DNA of 32,684 nt, from NCBI GenBank assembly GCA_903913965.1, contig CAIWNB010000100.1, positions 1 through 32,684 of the forward strand, written 5' to 3'. The stretch is from an uncultured beta proteobacterium (lineage in GTDB: Bacteria; Pseudomonadota; Gammaproteobacteria; Burkholderiales; SG8-41). How positions within the stretch are numbered: position 1 is the first letter of the stretch; every line of letters begins with the position of its first letter. Below, in pieces: positions 23,631 to 32,651 of this stretch. The position numbers and the translations under genes are program-made. The notes beneath the pieces are model-generated. The model searched no databases and was not told the DNA's origin. It saw only the letters and a list, made by a program, of their open reading frames with translations.

Positions 23631-24314
23631 ATGATCCAGGTCTTTATCGGCTATGACCCGCGCGAGGCCATCGCGTTTAGCGTGCTGGCCTACAGCATAC
23701 AGGCGCGTTCGAGCGTGCCGGTGGCGATCACGCCTATCATGTTGTCGCAATTAAAGGGCTTGATGACCCGCGAGCGGCATCCCCTGCAATCGACGGATTT
23801 TTCGTTCTCACGCTTTCTGACGCCCTATCTATCGGGTTTTACCGGTTGGTCCATTTTCATGGATGGCGACATGCTGGTCCTTGACGATATCGCCAAGCTC
23901 CATGCGTTACGCGACGATCGTTATGCGGTGATGGTGGTCAAGCATGAACATATTCCTCGCGAGAGCCGCAAGTTTCTAAACGAGCCGCAAACCGCCTACC
24001 AGAAAAAAAACTGGTCGAGCCTGATGATGTTCAATAACGCTCGATGCCGTGCCTTAACCCCGGATTTCGTAAATACCGCGTCCGGTCTTGATTTGCACCA
24101 GTTCAAATGGCTCGGCGACGATACCCTGATCGGCGAGATTCCTGATCGCTGGAACCATCTGGTCGGCTGTCATTCGCCGCGCAAGGATGTTTCGCTGGTA
24201 CATCACACTCTTGGCGGCCCCTACTTCAACGAGTGTCACAACGCCGAGTATGGTGACGAGTGGCGGCTGGAATTCAAGGCCATGTGTCGTGTTGACCAGC
24301 GCGAAAAGTCCTGA
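23631..24314 (+). CDS. Small GT-A-type glycosyltransferase
   Basis: A 227-residue protein with a nucleotide-sugar-binding N-terminus (VFIGYDPREAIAF), a DxD metal motif in FMDGDMLVLDD (Asp78 and Asp80), a middle substrate region (NWSSLMMFNNARC) and a C-terminal His in LVHHTLGGPYF. These fit GT-A glycosyltransferases of the GT8 or a related group, which transfer a sugar from a nucleotide donor. GGACGGAG is well placed before the ATG, 48 bp after the methyltransferase. It has no TPRs and no signal peptide, so it is a cytoplasmic enzyme, probably adding one sugar to the chain or acceptor made in this cluster. Confidence 0.83.
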   Translation: MIQVFIGYDPREAIAFSVLAYSIQARSSVPVAITPIMLSQLKGLMTRERHPLQSTDFSFSRFLTPYLSGFTGWSIFMDGDMLVLDDIAKLHALRDDRYAVMVVKHEHIPRESRKFLNEPQTAYQKKNWSSLMMFNNARCRALTPDFVNTASGLDLHQFKWLGDDTLIGEIPDRWNHLVGCHSPRKDVSLVHHTLGGPYFNECHNAEYGDEWRLEFKAMCRVDQREKS

Positions 24315-24349
24315 ACCATCAATCGCTTCTGGGCTGTTCGTCCCCGGAC

Positions 24350-26035
24350 TTGGATGTTGCCTGGCATGACGACAAATGCTTGTGCGGGGGCGTCGTGGCG
24401 TTAGCGTCTGAAGGTGCAGCCTGCGCCGCAATATTGGCGGCACAACCGAACGATATCAACGCGCTGTGCGGTCTCGGCACGGCGTTGTTAAAGCAGGGCG
24501 AGTTTGCCGCTGCGTTGAAACTCTTTCGGCGCGCTGTTGATCTCGTGCCTGACTGCGTTGAGGCTCTTACGGGGCAGGGTGAATGCAGTCTTGAGCTCGG
24601 TGATGTCGAGGATGCGCGCGATTGTTTTGAACTTGCTAGGGCGCATGCGCCCGAATCGCTGCCAGCCTTGCGCGGCTGTGGCAGATTGTCGCGACTCTCG
24701 GGTGATTTCAATGGCGCCGCCGCATTATTTACCGAGGCGCTAGCTATTGCAGGTCCGCAGTCCGATCTCTTGTTTGAGCTTGGGCTCGCGCTAAACGGGG
24801 CCGGTGACACGGCCGGGGCCATGGCAGCCTATGAAAAAGCAACCGCCATTGATCCATCTCATCTGGGGGCCTTGGTCAACCTCGGGCTGATTTTTCTCTC
24901 GCAGGCTGCCGATCCTGTGCGCGCACAGAAGATGTTCGGGCGCGCCTGTCATTTGCATCCCGAGGCGGTTGCGGCTCAGGCCAATTACGGACTTGCGCTG
25001 CAGGAGCAGGGGTATTTCACGCAGGCCATCGCACACTATGATGCTTTGTTGGAGAAGCAGCCGGAAGTGGTCGAATATCGCTGGAACCGCGCGCTGGCGT
25101 ATTTGTATCTGGGCGATTATCAGCGCGGCTGGCCGGATTACGAACTACGGCATCTGCGCGGCGGGCGGGATATCAGGCGTCAGTTCGGTTTGCCGGAATG
25201 GAACGGAGTTGACGCGGGTGATCGCCGCTTTCTGGTTTATGCCGAACAGGGAGTTGGCGACGAAATCATGTTTGCATCCTGTTTGCCGCAACTCATCGCC
25301 AGCGCCGCCTCGGTCACCATCGATTGTGATCCGCGGCTTGCCACGTTTTTTGCGCGCTCTTTTCCGCGGGCCATCATTTACGGTCGGGCGCGAGGTGGGG
25401 ATCTTGAGTGGATGCGGCAGCAGCCTGAGTTTGATGCGCAAATCGCCATCGGTAGCCTGCCGCGATGGCTGCGTACCAGTGTGGATGAATTTCCGCGTGG
25501 CGCCGGCTATCTCCTACCGGATGCCCGCCGCGTGCAGGCGTGGCGGCAACGCCTTGCTGGGGCCAGCACTACGCCGACTGTGGGCTTGAGCTGGCGCGGT
25601 GGTACGCGCAAGACGCGCGGGGGCTTGCGTTCGTTGGAGTTGGTCGATTTGCTGCCGCTTGCTGCGAGCGGACCGCGACGGTTTGTTTGTTTGCAGCGTG
25701 GGGATTGCAGTGCAGAAATCGGGATGGCGCGTGCGGCCGGCATGAGCATCGATTATTGGCCCGGGGTGCTCGATGACATGGAAGACACCGCAGCCTTGAT
25801 CGCAGCCCTGGATCTGGTGGTGAGCGTTGATAACACCATAGTGCATCTTGCCGGTGCCATCGGTCAGCCCTGTTGGGCGCTGCTCGCGCATTTGCCGGAC
25901 TGGCGCTATGGTTTGGCCAGAGAGACGATGCCGTGGTATCCATCGTTGCGATTGTTCCGTCAGACTGACGATCGGACATGGCCTCCGGTTGTTACCGCAG
26001 TGGCCGCTGCACTGTCGCAGTTGCCGGTGGGCTGA
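24350..26035 (+). CDS. TPR-glycosyltransferase 2
   Basis: A 561-residue paralogue of TPR-glycosyltransferase 1. TPRs fill about residues 20-270, and the GT-B-like domain follows with AEQGVGDEIMFASCLP (from residue 298), a GSLP strand, WRGGTRKTRGGLRS, VDNTIVHLAGAIG and MPWYPS. The key C-terminal motif has Asp-Asn-Thr where paralogues 1, 4 and 5 have Cys. It lacks the basic amphipathic N-terminus of those members and starts almost directly with repeats. The start is uncertain: the TTG at 24350 is the first usable codon after the in-frame stop at 24293, and a GTG about 45 bp downstream with a G-rich upstream stretch is an alternative. Confidence 0.84.
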   Translation: MDVAWHDDKCLCGGVVALASEGAACAAILAAQPNDINALCGLGTALLKQGEFAAALKLFRRAVDLVPDCVEALTGQGECSLELGDVEDARDCFELARAHAPESLPALRGCGRLSRLSGDFNGAAALFTEALAIAGPQSDLLFELGLALNGAGDTAGAMAAYEKATAIDPSHLGALVNLGLIFLSQAADPVRAQKMFGRACHLHPEAVAAQANYGLALQEQGYFTQAIAHYDALLEKQPEVVEYRWNRALAYLYLGDYQRGWPDYELRHLRGGRDIRRQFGLPEWNGVDAGDRRFLVYAEQGVGDEIMFASCLPQLIASAASVTIDCDPRLATFFARSFPRAIIYGRARGGDLEWMRQQPEFDAQIAIGSLPRWLRTSVDEFPRGAGYLLPDARRVQAWRQRLAGASTTPTVGLSWRGGTRKTRGGLRSLELVDLLPLAASGPRRFVCLQRGDCSAEIGMARAAGMSIDYWPGVLDDMEDTAALIAALDLVVSVDNTIVHLAGAIGQPCWALLAHLPDWRYGLARETMPWYPSLRLFRQTDDRTWPPVVTAVAAALSQLPVG

Positions 26036-26046
26036 GTGTTGATCCG

Positions 26047-27552
26047 ATGCTTGATATGCTGACCGGATGGTTGCGATGCGCAGTGCATCGCTTGCGGGTC
26101 GCCGTGATTACCCCCGTAGGGCCGGGTCATGAGTCACTGTATTCAGAATGCAGGGCTTCGGTGGAGCGTGCCTGGCGCAGTGGTCGCGGACCTTTTGCAA
26201 CACTCAGCCTGATTGACGTCGATGACAGCGGTGGCAGGCTGGGCCGCAGCAGGGCGCGCAATATCGGCATAGAACGTGCGGTTGCAGAGCGCGCCGACTG
26301 GATATTTTTTCTCGATGCCGACGATCTTATGGTGGCCTCGGCATTTGAAACGATGAGTGACTGGGTGGATGGTCATGATGCGGTATGGGGCTTGATTCTT
26401 GGTTTGTCTCCCGCCGCGGCCGCGCCGCATCTACGCGTACCGCAGATCATTGGCATGGATGGCTTGAACGACCTTTTGTTGTTCGAGCCGTTCTTGACTT
26501 TGCAGATGGGACATTTTGTGCGCACGCCGGTTGCAGCTGCGGTACGTTTTGACGAGTCTTTGGATGCCGGTGAGGATTTCGATTATTACCTGCGCCTGTG
26601 GACTACTTATCGTTGTCGTAAGATTGCCGGCGAGTTTTTCATCAATCGCCACGCGCTCCATTCGACTGGTCCGCGCGCAGCCAGCGCCAGTGACTGGGTG
26701 ACTGCGGTGCATGACCGCCTGCGTAGCGAGCGCATAAACCATCATTTCGATATTCATTCAGACGCGGCGCTTGCACTGCGAAACCAACGTATTGCCGAGT
26801 TGCACCGCTTTTGCCGCCTACAGGCCTTGGTTAGTGCGGATGAGTGCATGGCGTTGTCACGCAAAATGCCGTTTTTCGGTGAAATCGAAATCGACGAATA
26901 TCAGGGCGGTATGTTTGTTCTGTGTGACGACGGCGCTGATCCCGTCTGCGCTCGTTTGGCGTGGATTGGCGAATATCAGTCCTTCGCGAGCTCATTGTGG
27001 CAGTCCTTGTTAGGCGATGGCGGGACGGTTCTCGATATTGGCGCTGGCGACGGTTTTTATGCCTTGCTGGCGGCGCGGGCGTTGGCGCCAACGCGTGTCG
27101 TATGCATAGAACACGATGATGTAAACGAGGCACGTCTGCGCAGGAACGTCGCTCGCAATGCAGCAGATAACATCGATTTCCTGCGGGCATTGCCAGAGGA
27201 TATTAATGGCTGTCTGTCAGAAGCGGATGTGACGGGTCTTACCGCTATCAGGATCAGTGCGGGTTATGCCGTACCGGCAACTATGTCGGGTCTCAAGAAA
27301 ACCGTGGGTGATTATCAACCCGATTTTTTGCTTGAAATGCCAGCACCGCTGGTCGTTGATTTATATGGCTGGCTAAAGCCCCTTCATTACCAATGTTATG
27401 TGATCGCTGAGAATGAACGCGAGTTACGCCGGTGCGATCCGGCAGATGCGGCGGGTGCTTGCGCTGACGGTTATTGGCTGCTGACTGTACGCCTGCCCCA
27501 GGCTCTCATGGAAAAGGCCGGATTCGCACTTGGGCGCTATGTCCAAACCTGA
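26047..27552 (+). CDS. GT2 glycosyltransferase fused to an FkbM-like methyltransferase domain
   Basis: A 501-residue two-domain protein. Residues 17-250 are a family 2 (GT-A) glycosyltransferase with VAVITPVGPGH, SRARNIGI and the metal motif FLDADD (Asp90, Asp92). Residues about 305-500 are a SAM methyltransferase-like domain with VLDIGAGDGFYALLAARAL from 328 and an acidic residue in VCIEHDD. The FkbM signature strand, normally IKIDVEG-like, reads IRISAGY here, so a catalytic or binding residue may be lost. The start is the ATG at 26047, 11 bp after TPR-glycosyltransferase 2; an ATG nine bases later is equally possible. It may add a sugar and cap or methylate it; which activity remains is untested. 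Confidence 0.82.
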   Translation: MLDMLTGWLRCAVHRLRVAVITPVGPGHESLYSECRASVERAWRSGRGPFATLSLIDVDDSGGRLGRSRARNIGIERAVAERADWIFFLDADDLMVASAFETMSDWVDGHDAVWGLILGLSPAAAAPHLRVPQIIGMDGLNDLLLFEPFLTLQMGHFVRTPVAAAVRFDESLDAGEDFDYYLRLWTTYRCRKIAGEFFINRHALHSTGPRAASASDWVTAVHDRLRSERINHHFDIHSDAALALRNQRIAELHRFCRLQALVSADECMALSRKMPFFGEIEIDEYQGGMFVLCDDGADPVCARLAWIGEYQSFASSLWQSLLGDGGTVLDIGAGDGFYALLAARALAPTRVVCIEHDDVNEARLRRNVARNAADNIDFLRALPEDINGCLSEADVTGLTAIRISAGYAVPATMSGLKKTVGDYQPDFLLEMPAPLVVDLYGWLKPLHYQCYVIAENERELRRCDPADAAGACADGYWLLTVRLPQALMEKAGFALGRYVQT

Positions 27553-27602
27553 ATCCAGCTTCATCGCGCTTGCCGCTACGGGTGTGCTGTGCAAACATCG
27601 CC

Positions 27603-27619
27603 ATTCTGCTTGGCAGAAT
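27603..27619 (+). repeat. Hairpin in gap before TPR-glycosyltransferase 3
   Basis: ATTCTGC-TTG-GCAGAAT is a perfect 7-bp stem in the 127-bp gap after the GT2-FkbM gene, the longest plus-strand gap in the island. No T-run follows, so it is not a standard terminator. No gene or convincing promoter is seen in the rest of the gap. Confidence 0.4.
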
Positions 27620-27679
27620 CGCCGCTCACCGTCTCAGGCTTGATGAGCGGGTCGCCGGCAAGAGCATTTTTCGGGATCA

Positions 27680-29425
27680 ATGGTTACCTCTTACAAGCCA
27701 GCCGGCATGAATGCCGCGTTTACCCCTAGCGCTGAAGATCATGAGGCAGCGCGTTTGCTTGCGCAAAGCGCAGACTTGCGGCGGGCGGGGGAGCACATGC
27801 AGGCGGAGTCCTGTTTGCAGCAGGCGATTGAACTCAAATACGATTTTGCCGAGGCGCATCTGGCCCTGGGTGATCTCTATGCGGCTGCGGGGGCGGATGA
27901 GGACGCACTCGATTGCTATCAGCTTGCTGTACATTTTTCGCCGGATTTATACAACGCACAGCTTGCGCTCGCCGCCGCTCTTACGCGCCAGCAACGTCAT
28001 GATGAGGCGGCAGCGGCCTGCCATGCAGCGATTGCGCTTGACGAGGTAGCGCCGTCCGCCTGGTTCATGCTGGGCAACGTACGCAAGGCGGCGGGCGATC
28101 TTCCCTCTGCGGCTGACGCTTATCGTGCGGCCGTTCGCGCCGATCCGTCCGATCTTGATGCCCTGCATCAGCTCGCCTTTGTTGAATCGAGGCTGGGGCG
28201 TTATGACGCGGCTTATCAAAATTTCCAACGCTTGCTGGATGCAGTGCCTGATTCGCCACGGGCGCATCACAATTTTGGTCTGTGGCAGCTCGAATGCGGC
28301 TACGCCGAGGAGGCATTGGCCAGTTTTCGTCGTGCACATGCATTGCAACCAGAGGAGCACGCGTCGCTGGCCTGTATCGGGCATGCATTGCGGGATCTGG
28401 CGCGCCTGGATGAGGCCATCGCGACCTATGACAAAGTTCTTGCGACACAAGCGGATTTTCCGGATGTGGTGGGAAACCGGAGTCAGGCATTATTGATGCG
28501 TGCTGACTGGCCTGCAGGCTGGGATGCTTATGAACAACGTTTTGGTCCGGGCGGGGCACAGGCACGGACACGCAGCCTTCCGCGGTGGCGGGGCATGCCG
28601 CTCAGCGGGAAAAAGATAGTTGTGCTGCCTGAGCAGGGGATCGGTGACGAAATTCTGTTTGCTTCCTGCTTGCCTGATCTAATTGCCACGGCCGGGGCAT
28701 GCGTTGTCGAGTGCAACGCACGTCTCGTCAAACTGTTTGCCCGTTCTTTCCCGAAAGCACAGGTCTGTGCTGCGGATACGAAGGCAACGACGGCTAGCAC
28801 TATGACGGATTTCGAGATCTCGGCGGGTTCACTGCCGCAACAGTTTCGACGCGATACTGCGGCGTTTGCAAAGCATGCGGGTTATCTCAAGGTTGATACG
28901 GTAAGGCAGATTTTTTGGCGCGATAGCGGGCTGCTCGCTGATGCAAGGATACGCATCGGTATGGCGTGGCGAGGTGGCACTTTGCGTAACAGGCAATATC
29001 TGCGCTCGTTGAATTTGCCGGATTTGTTGCCGGTTCTGCAGGTGCCAGACTGCGCCTTTATCAGTCTCCAGCATGGTGATTATGCGGAAGAAATTCATAC
29101 CTTGCGTGAGCGGCAGGGGATTGATCTGCGGATGCCGCAATTTAATATTGCCACTGATCTTGATGAGTTGGCTGCGATGATTTCGGCTCTCGATCTGGTG
29201 ATCACGGTTGATAACACAATCGCGAATCTGGCGGGTGCACTCGGCGTTCCCGTATGGGTGCTGCTGCCGTTTAGTGCCGAATGGCGTTACGGTCTTAATG
29301 CCGAGATTATGCCGTGGTATCCCTCGGCACGTTTATTCCGTCAGATCCGGCCGCGGGACTGGACGCCCGTGATCGACCGCGTTGCTGTGGGATTGAGAAA
29401 TTTTTCGCCACAGGCATCCGCATGA
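27680..29425 (+). CDS. TPR-glycosyltransferase 3
   Basis: A 581-residue paralogue with TPRs (about 20-285) and the GT-B-like domain (about 310-575). Landmarks are PEQGIGDEILFASCLP (from 317), GSLP, WRGGTLRNRQYLRS, VDNTIANLAGALG and MPWYPS. The histidine of HLAGA, present in the other four paralogues, is Asn here, a change in a motif that lies at the nucleotide-sugar site in related heptosyltransferases. The ATG at 27680 has GGGA upstream; an ATG nine codons later is possible. Its stop overlaps the next start as ATGA, so paralogues 3, 4 and 5 are translationally coupled. Confidence 0.86.
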   Translation: MVTSYKPAGMNAAFTPSAEDHEAARLLAQSADLRRAGEHMQAESCLQQAIELKYDFAEAHLALGDLYAAAGADEDALDCYQLAVHFSPDLYNAQLALAAALTRQQRHDEAAAACHAAIALDEVAPSAWFMLGNVRKAAGDLPSAADAYRAAVRADPSDLDALHQLAFVESRLGRYDAAYQNFQRLLDAVPDSPRAHHNFGLWQLECGYAEEALASFRRAHALQPEEHASLACIGHALRDLARLDEAIATYDKVLATQADFPDVVGNRSQALLMRADWPAGWDAYEQRFGPGGAQARTRSLPRWRGMPLSGKKIVVLPEQGIGDEILFASCLPDLIATAGACVVECNARLVKLFARSFPKAQVCAADTKATTASTMTDFEISAGSLPQQFRRDTAAFAKHAGYLKVDTVRQIFWRDSGLLADARIRIGMAWRGGTLRNRQYLRSLNLPDLLPVLQVPDCAFISLQHGDYAEEIHTLRERQGIDLRMPQFNIATDLDELAAMISALDLVITVDNTIANLAGALGVPVWVLLPFSAEWRYGLNAEIMPWYPSARLFRQIRPRDWTPVIDRVAVGLRNFSPQASA

Positions 29426-31089
29426 TCAGTCTATTCAAACGCTGGTTTGGGCGGGAGCGAGTGGATGCCGTGGCCCCGGTCAGCGCACTGGCTGCTGGTG
29501 ACGGATTAGAATCCTGCCGCGCCGGTATTGCGCGCTACATTACTGGCGATTATGTGGGTGCGGAAGTCTGCTTGCGACAGGCCTTGGACGAGCAGCATGA
29601 TTTGGCGGAGGCGCATTGTTATCTGGGTCGGATTCATCATCAGTGCGGCGAATTTGATGATGCTGCTGACTGCTTTCATCTGGCTGTCCACTTTCAGCCC
29701 GACTATGCGGAGCCATATTATTTTCTTGCACTATTGGCGCAGCAAAAAGGAGATGATCAGTCGGCGATTGATCATGCCACGCGTGCCTGCGCGCTAAGAC
29801 CGAACTATGGGGATGCACACAATCTGCTGGGCGCTCTCGCATTGTCACGTTCTGATATCGAAGGGGCGGTGGCGTTTTTCAAGAGGGCGGTGGAGTGCGA
29901 TCCTGATCATCCGAGATTCTTGAGTAATCTGGGTTACGTGTTGATTCGTGATTGCGGGCAGCATGTGTCCGGTACCGCTTATCTGGAAAAAGCGTTGGCG
30001 CTGAGCCCTGCAGACCCGGCGATACTGGTTAACTATTGCTTTGTGTTGTCGAATGAGGGTCGTCTTGACGAGATGATTCAAATTTGTGACCGCTTGCTTA
30101 GTGTTAAACCGGATTGTCATGAGGCGAGATTGAATCGTGCACTGGCGTTGCTTAAGAAGGCGCGTTTTGCTGAAGCATGGCCAGACTATGAGGCGCGCCG
30201 CCACACGCGCAGCAATTTTATCAGCCGTCCCTATCGTTTTCCGCAGTGGCAGGGTCAGCCTTTGGCGGGCAGGACGATACTGGTTTACGGGGAGCAGGGA
30301 TTGGGTGATGAAATCATGTTTGCCTCCTGTTTTGGCGAAGTTATCGCGCAGGCTGGTCGTTGCATCATCGAGTGTTCGCCAAGGCTGGAAGCGCTGTTTC
30401 GCCGTTCCTTTCCGTCGGCCGTGGTGCGTGGTGGGTTGCAGACCGCCAAGGATGAACAATGGATAGAAGTCCTGGGTCCGGTCGATTTTCAAATGGCCGC
30501 CGGCAGTCTGCCTGGCCTGTTGCGTCTGCAATGGTCTGATTTTCCATCTCATGGCAGTTATCTGCGTCCGGACTCGGGGCGGGTTGATTATTGGTCTGCA
30601 CGATTGCGCGCACTCGGTGATGGTCCAAAAATCGGGATCAACTGGCGTGGTGGCTCGTTGTCGACACGCGGCGGCCTGCGTTCACTGCAACTCGACATGC
30701 TCAAGCCCCTGTTACAGAGACCAGGCGTGCATTTCGTTAGCCTGCAATACGATGCCTCGGTGGAAGAACTCTCTGATTTCGCTGATACGCTCGGTGTGGT
30801 GCTCCCACATTGGTCGGAGGCGATCGACAACCTTGATGAAACCGCAGCGTTGATGCAAGGACTTGATCTGGTGATCACGGTTTGTAGCGCAAGCCTGCAT
30901 CTGGCAGGGGCACTTGGGCGACCCGTATGGGGGATGGTGCCTGCGGTGCCGGAATGGCGTTACCTTGAAGCCGGTGAGTGCATGCCGTGGTACCCCTCGG
31001 TGCGCATGTATCGGCAACATAACTCCGGTCAATGGCAGGGCCTGATTGATCAAATTTCGCAGGCGTTGTCGCAGCGCTATTCTGTGTGA
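29422..31089 (+). CDS. TPR-glycosyltransferase 4
   Basis: A 555-residue paralogue. It has a basic amphipathic N-terminus (MISLFKRWFGRER), TPRs (about 28-260) and the GT-B-like domain with GEQGLGDEIMFASC (from 290), GSLP, WRGGSLSTRGGLRS, VCSASLHLAGALG and MPWYPS. The ATG at 29422 overlaps the previous stop (ATGA); an in-frame extension back to 29314 would lie wholly inside paralogue 3 and is not used. The distinct motif is Cys-Ser-Ala where members 2 and 3 have Asp-Asn-Thr. Likely a cytoplasmic protein glycosyltransferase; acceptor and sugar unknown. Confidence 0.86.
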   Translation: MISLFKRWFGRERVDAVAPVSALAAGDGLESCRAGIARYITGDYVGAEVCLRQALDEQHDLAEAHCYLGRIHHQCGEFDDAADCFHLAVHFQPDYAEPYYFLALLAQQKGDDQSAIDHATRACALRPNYGDAHNLLGALALSRSDIEGAVAFFKRAVECDPDHPRFLSNLGYVLIRDCGQHVSGTAYLEKALALSPADPAILVNYCFVLSNEGRLDEMIQICDRLLSVKPDCHEARLNRALALLKKARFAEAWPDYEARRHTRSNFISRPYRFPQWQGQPLAGRTILVYGEQGLGDEIMFASCFGEVIAQAGRCIIECSPRLEALFRRSFPSAVVRGGLQTAKDEQWIEVLGPVDFQMAAGSLPGLLRLQWSDFPSHGSYLRPDSGRVDYWSARLRALGDGPKIGINWRGGSLSTRGGLRSLQLDMLKPLLQRPGVHFVSLQYDASVEELSDFADTLGVVLPHWSEAIDNLDETAALMQGLDLVITVCSASLHLAGALGRPVWGMVPAVPEWRYLEAGECMPWYPSVRMYRQHNSGQWQGLIDQISQALSQRYSV

Positions 31090-32651
31090 TGTTATCCCGT
31101 TTCTTGAAAATCCTGCGCAAGCCTTTGGGAACACCTAAGTGCTCCCAGGATCTGCAATCCATCGACGCATGGGCTGAAAAAAGACGCGATGCGGATGTAT
31201 TGTTCGCGGCGCAACGTCATGCTGAGGCGTTGCTGATATACGAAGCCATTTATGCGCGGGATGCTTGTGCGCCGGGCCTCCTGTTACGCTTAGGTCTCGT
31301 TTATGGCGCGATCGGACGACTCGATGAAGCCGAGAGTTTTCTTGCGCGCGCCAAACGGGAGGAGCCACACTCGATTGATTTGTTGAATGCGCAGGCGAAT
31401 CTGGCGTGGTTGCGCGCGCAGTGGCTGCTGGCCGAACAGCGATTTCGCGAGGCGCTCGCAATGGCACCCGATAATCCCACTGTGTGGGCGAATTTTGGCT
31501 TGTGTTTGCATGATGCAGGTCGTCTGGAGGATGCGGCGTCGGCGCTGGAGCGTGCCATTGAGCTGGATCCGGCGCATGCCGATGCACGCGTCAATGCAGC
31601 GCTCGTGTGTATGGATCGCGGTGATGTTACGGCTGCTGGCGCACATTTACAGTATGTATTGAACGTGGCGCCGGACTTTCCAGAGGCGCATTCGCTACGT
31701 GCGCAGTGGTTGTTAATGCAGGCTGATTATGCCGGGGGCTGGAACGAATACGAATGGCGTCTTCGTTGTGGCGATTCGTGCTATCGCGAGGATATCGTGT
31801 TGCCGCGCTGGAACGGCGCGGCGCAGGACAGACTGATGATTTATGCCGAGCAGGGCTTAGGCGATCAAATCATGTTTGCGTCTTGTTTGTCTGATGTATT
31901 GAAGCGCGTGCCGCATGTTGAGATCGAATGTGATCCCAGGCTGACCGCTTTGTTCGCGCGCTCTTTCCCTTCGGTGCGTGTGCATGCGCAAACGCCCGGT
32001 CTTGAGCGTAACTGGGCCATGGCACCAATCGGGCGGGCGAGCCAGATTCTTTGTGGTAGCTTGCCGCAGTTATTCCGTAGCACGCAGGCGTCATTTACAG
32101 CACATACCGGTTATCTCTGTGCAGATGCCGCCAAAATCGCGCATTGGGAGCAGCAGCTGGCTGGTCTGGGTGAAGGGCTCAAGGTTGGTATCGCGTGGCG
32201 CGGCGGTGTGCCGCGCACGCGTCAGGCCATGCGATCCATTCCGCTGACACAATGGCTGCCAATACTGCACACCCCTGGGGTTCGTTTTGTTAGTTTGCAG
32301 CACGGTGTGTGCGATGACGAGTTGGGGCATATCAATGCGATTGGGAAGGTCCATCTCACACACTGGTCGCAGGCGATTAATGACTGTGAAGAAACCGCCG
32401 CCTTGATCGCAGCGCTTGATGTCGTGATCACAGTTTGCAGTTCAGTGGTTCATTTGGCCGGAGCTCTAGGGAAGCCCACTTGGGTTTTGGTGCCAACCTG
32501 CCCAGAATGGCGTTATCTTCAAAGCGGTGAGACTATGCCGTGGTACCCATCCGTGCGCTTGTTCAGGCAGTCGTTGCCCGGTGACTGGCTGAGGCCGCTC
32601 GCCGCCATCAAGAAAACACTGGTAGCGTATTTGCCTATAGCCGGTGCGTAA
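31089..32651 (+). CDS. TPR-glycosyltransferase 5
   Basis: A 520-residue paralogue, the shortest of the five, with fewer TPRs (about 35-220). It has a basic N-terminus (MLSRFLKILRKPLG) and the GT-B-like domain: AEQGLGDQIMFASCLS (from 253), GSLP, WRGGVPRTRQAMRSIPLTQW, VCSSVVHLAGALG and MPWYPS. The GDEI found in the other four is GDQI. The shared RSIP-L-x-QW segment and Cys-type motif put it closest to paralogue 1. The ATG at 31089 overlaps the previous stop by one base; a GTG one codon earlier gives a GTGA overlap instead. The 33 bases after its stop show no terminator, so the operon may go on beyond the window. Confidence 0.86.
   Translation: MLSRFLKILRKPLGTPKCSQDLQSIDAWAEKRRDADVLFAAQRHAEALLIYEAIYARDACAPGLLLRLGLVYGAIGRLDEAESFLARAKREEPHSIDLLNAQANLAWLRAQWLLAEQRFREALAMAPDNPTVWANFGLCLHDAGRLEDAASALERAIELDPAHADARVNAALVCMDRGDVTAAGAHLQYVLNVAPDFPEAHSLRAQWLLMQADYAGGWNEYEWRLRCGDSCYREDIVLPRWNGAAQDRLMIYAEQGLGDQIMFASCLSDVLKRVPHVEIECDPRLTALFARSFPSVRVHAQTPGLERNWAMAPIGRASQILCGSLPQLFRSTQASFTAHTGYLCADAAKIAHWEQQLAGLGEGLKVGIAWRGGVPRTRQAMRSIPLTQWLPILHTPGVRFVSLQHGVCDDELGHINAIGKVHLTHWSQAINDCEETAALIAALDVVITVCSSVVHLAGALGKPTWVLVPTCPEWRYLQSGETMPWYPSVRLFRQSLPGDWLRPLAAIKKTLVAYLPIAGA

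Noticed and set aside
25978-26047. Upstream start for the GT2-FkbM gene
   Set aside because: It would overlap TPR-glycosyltransferase 2 by 58 bases, and the added residues do not belong to the GT2 fold.
29845-30552. A 235-residue minus-strand open frame opposite TPR-glycosyltransferase 4
   Set aside because: It is antisense to a well supported paralogue, with low-complexity basic sequence and no ribosome site; other long antisense frames in the island share this explanation.
21172-32651. Homologous DNA blocks among the five TPR genes as a recent tandem duplication or recombination repeat
   Set aside because: Identity at DNA level is limited to short stretches around conserved motifs such as the one coding for GDEIMFASC; the proteins are too divergent for recent duplication.
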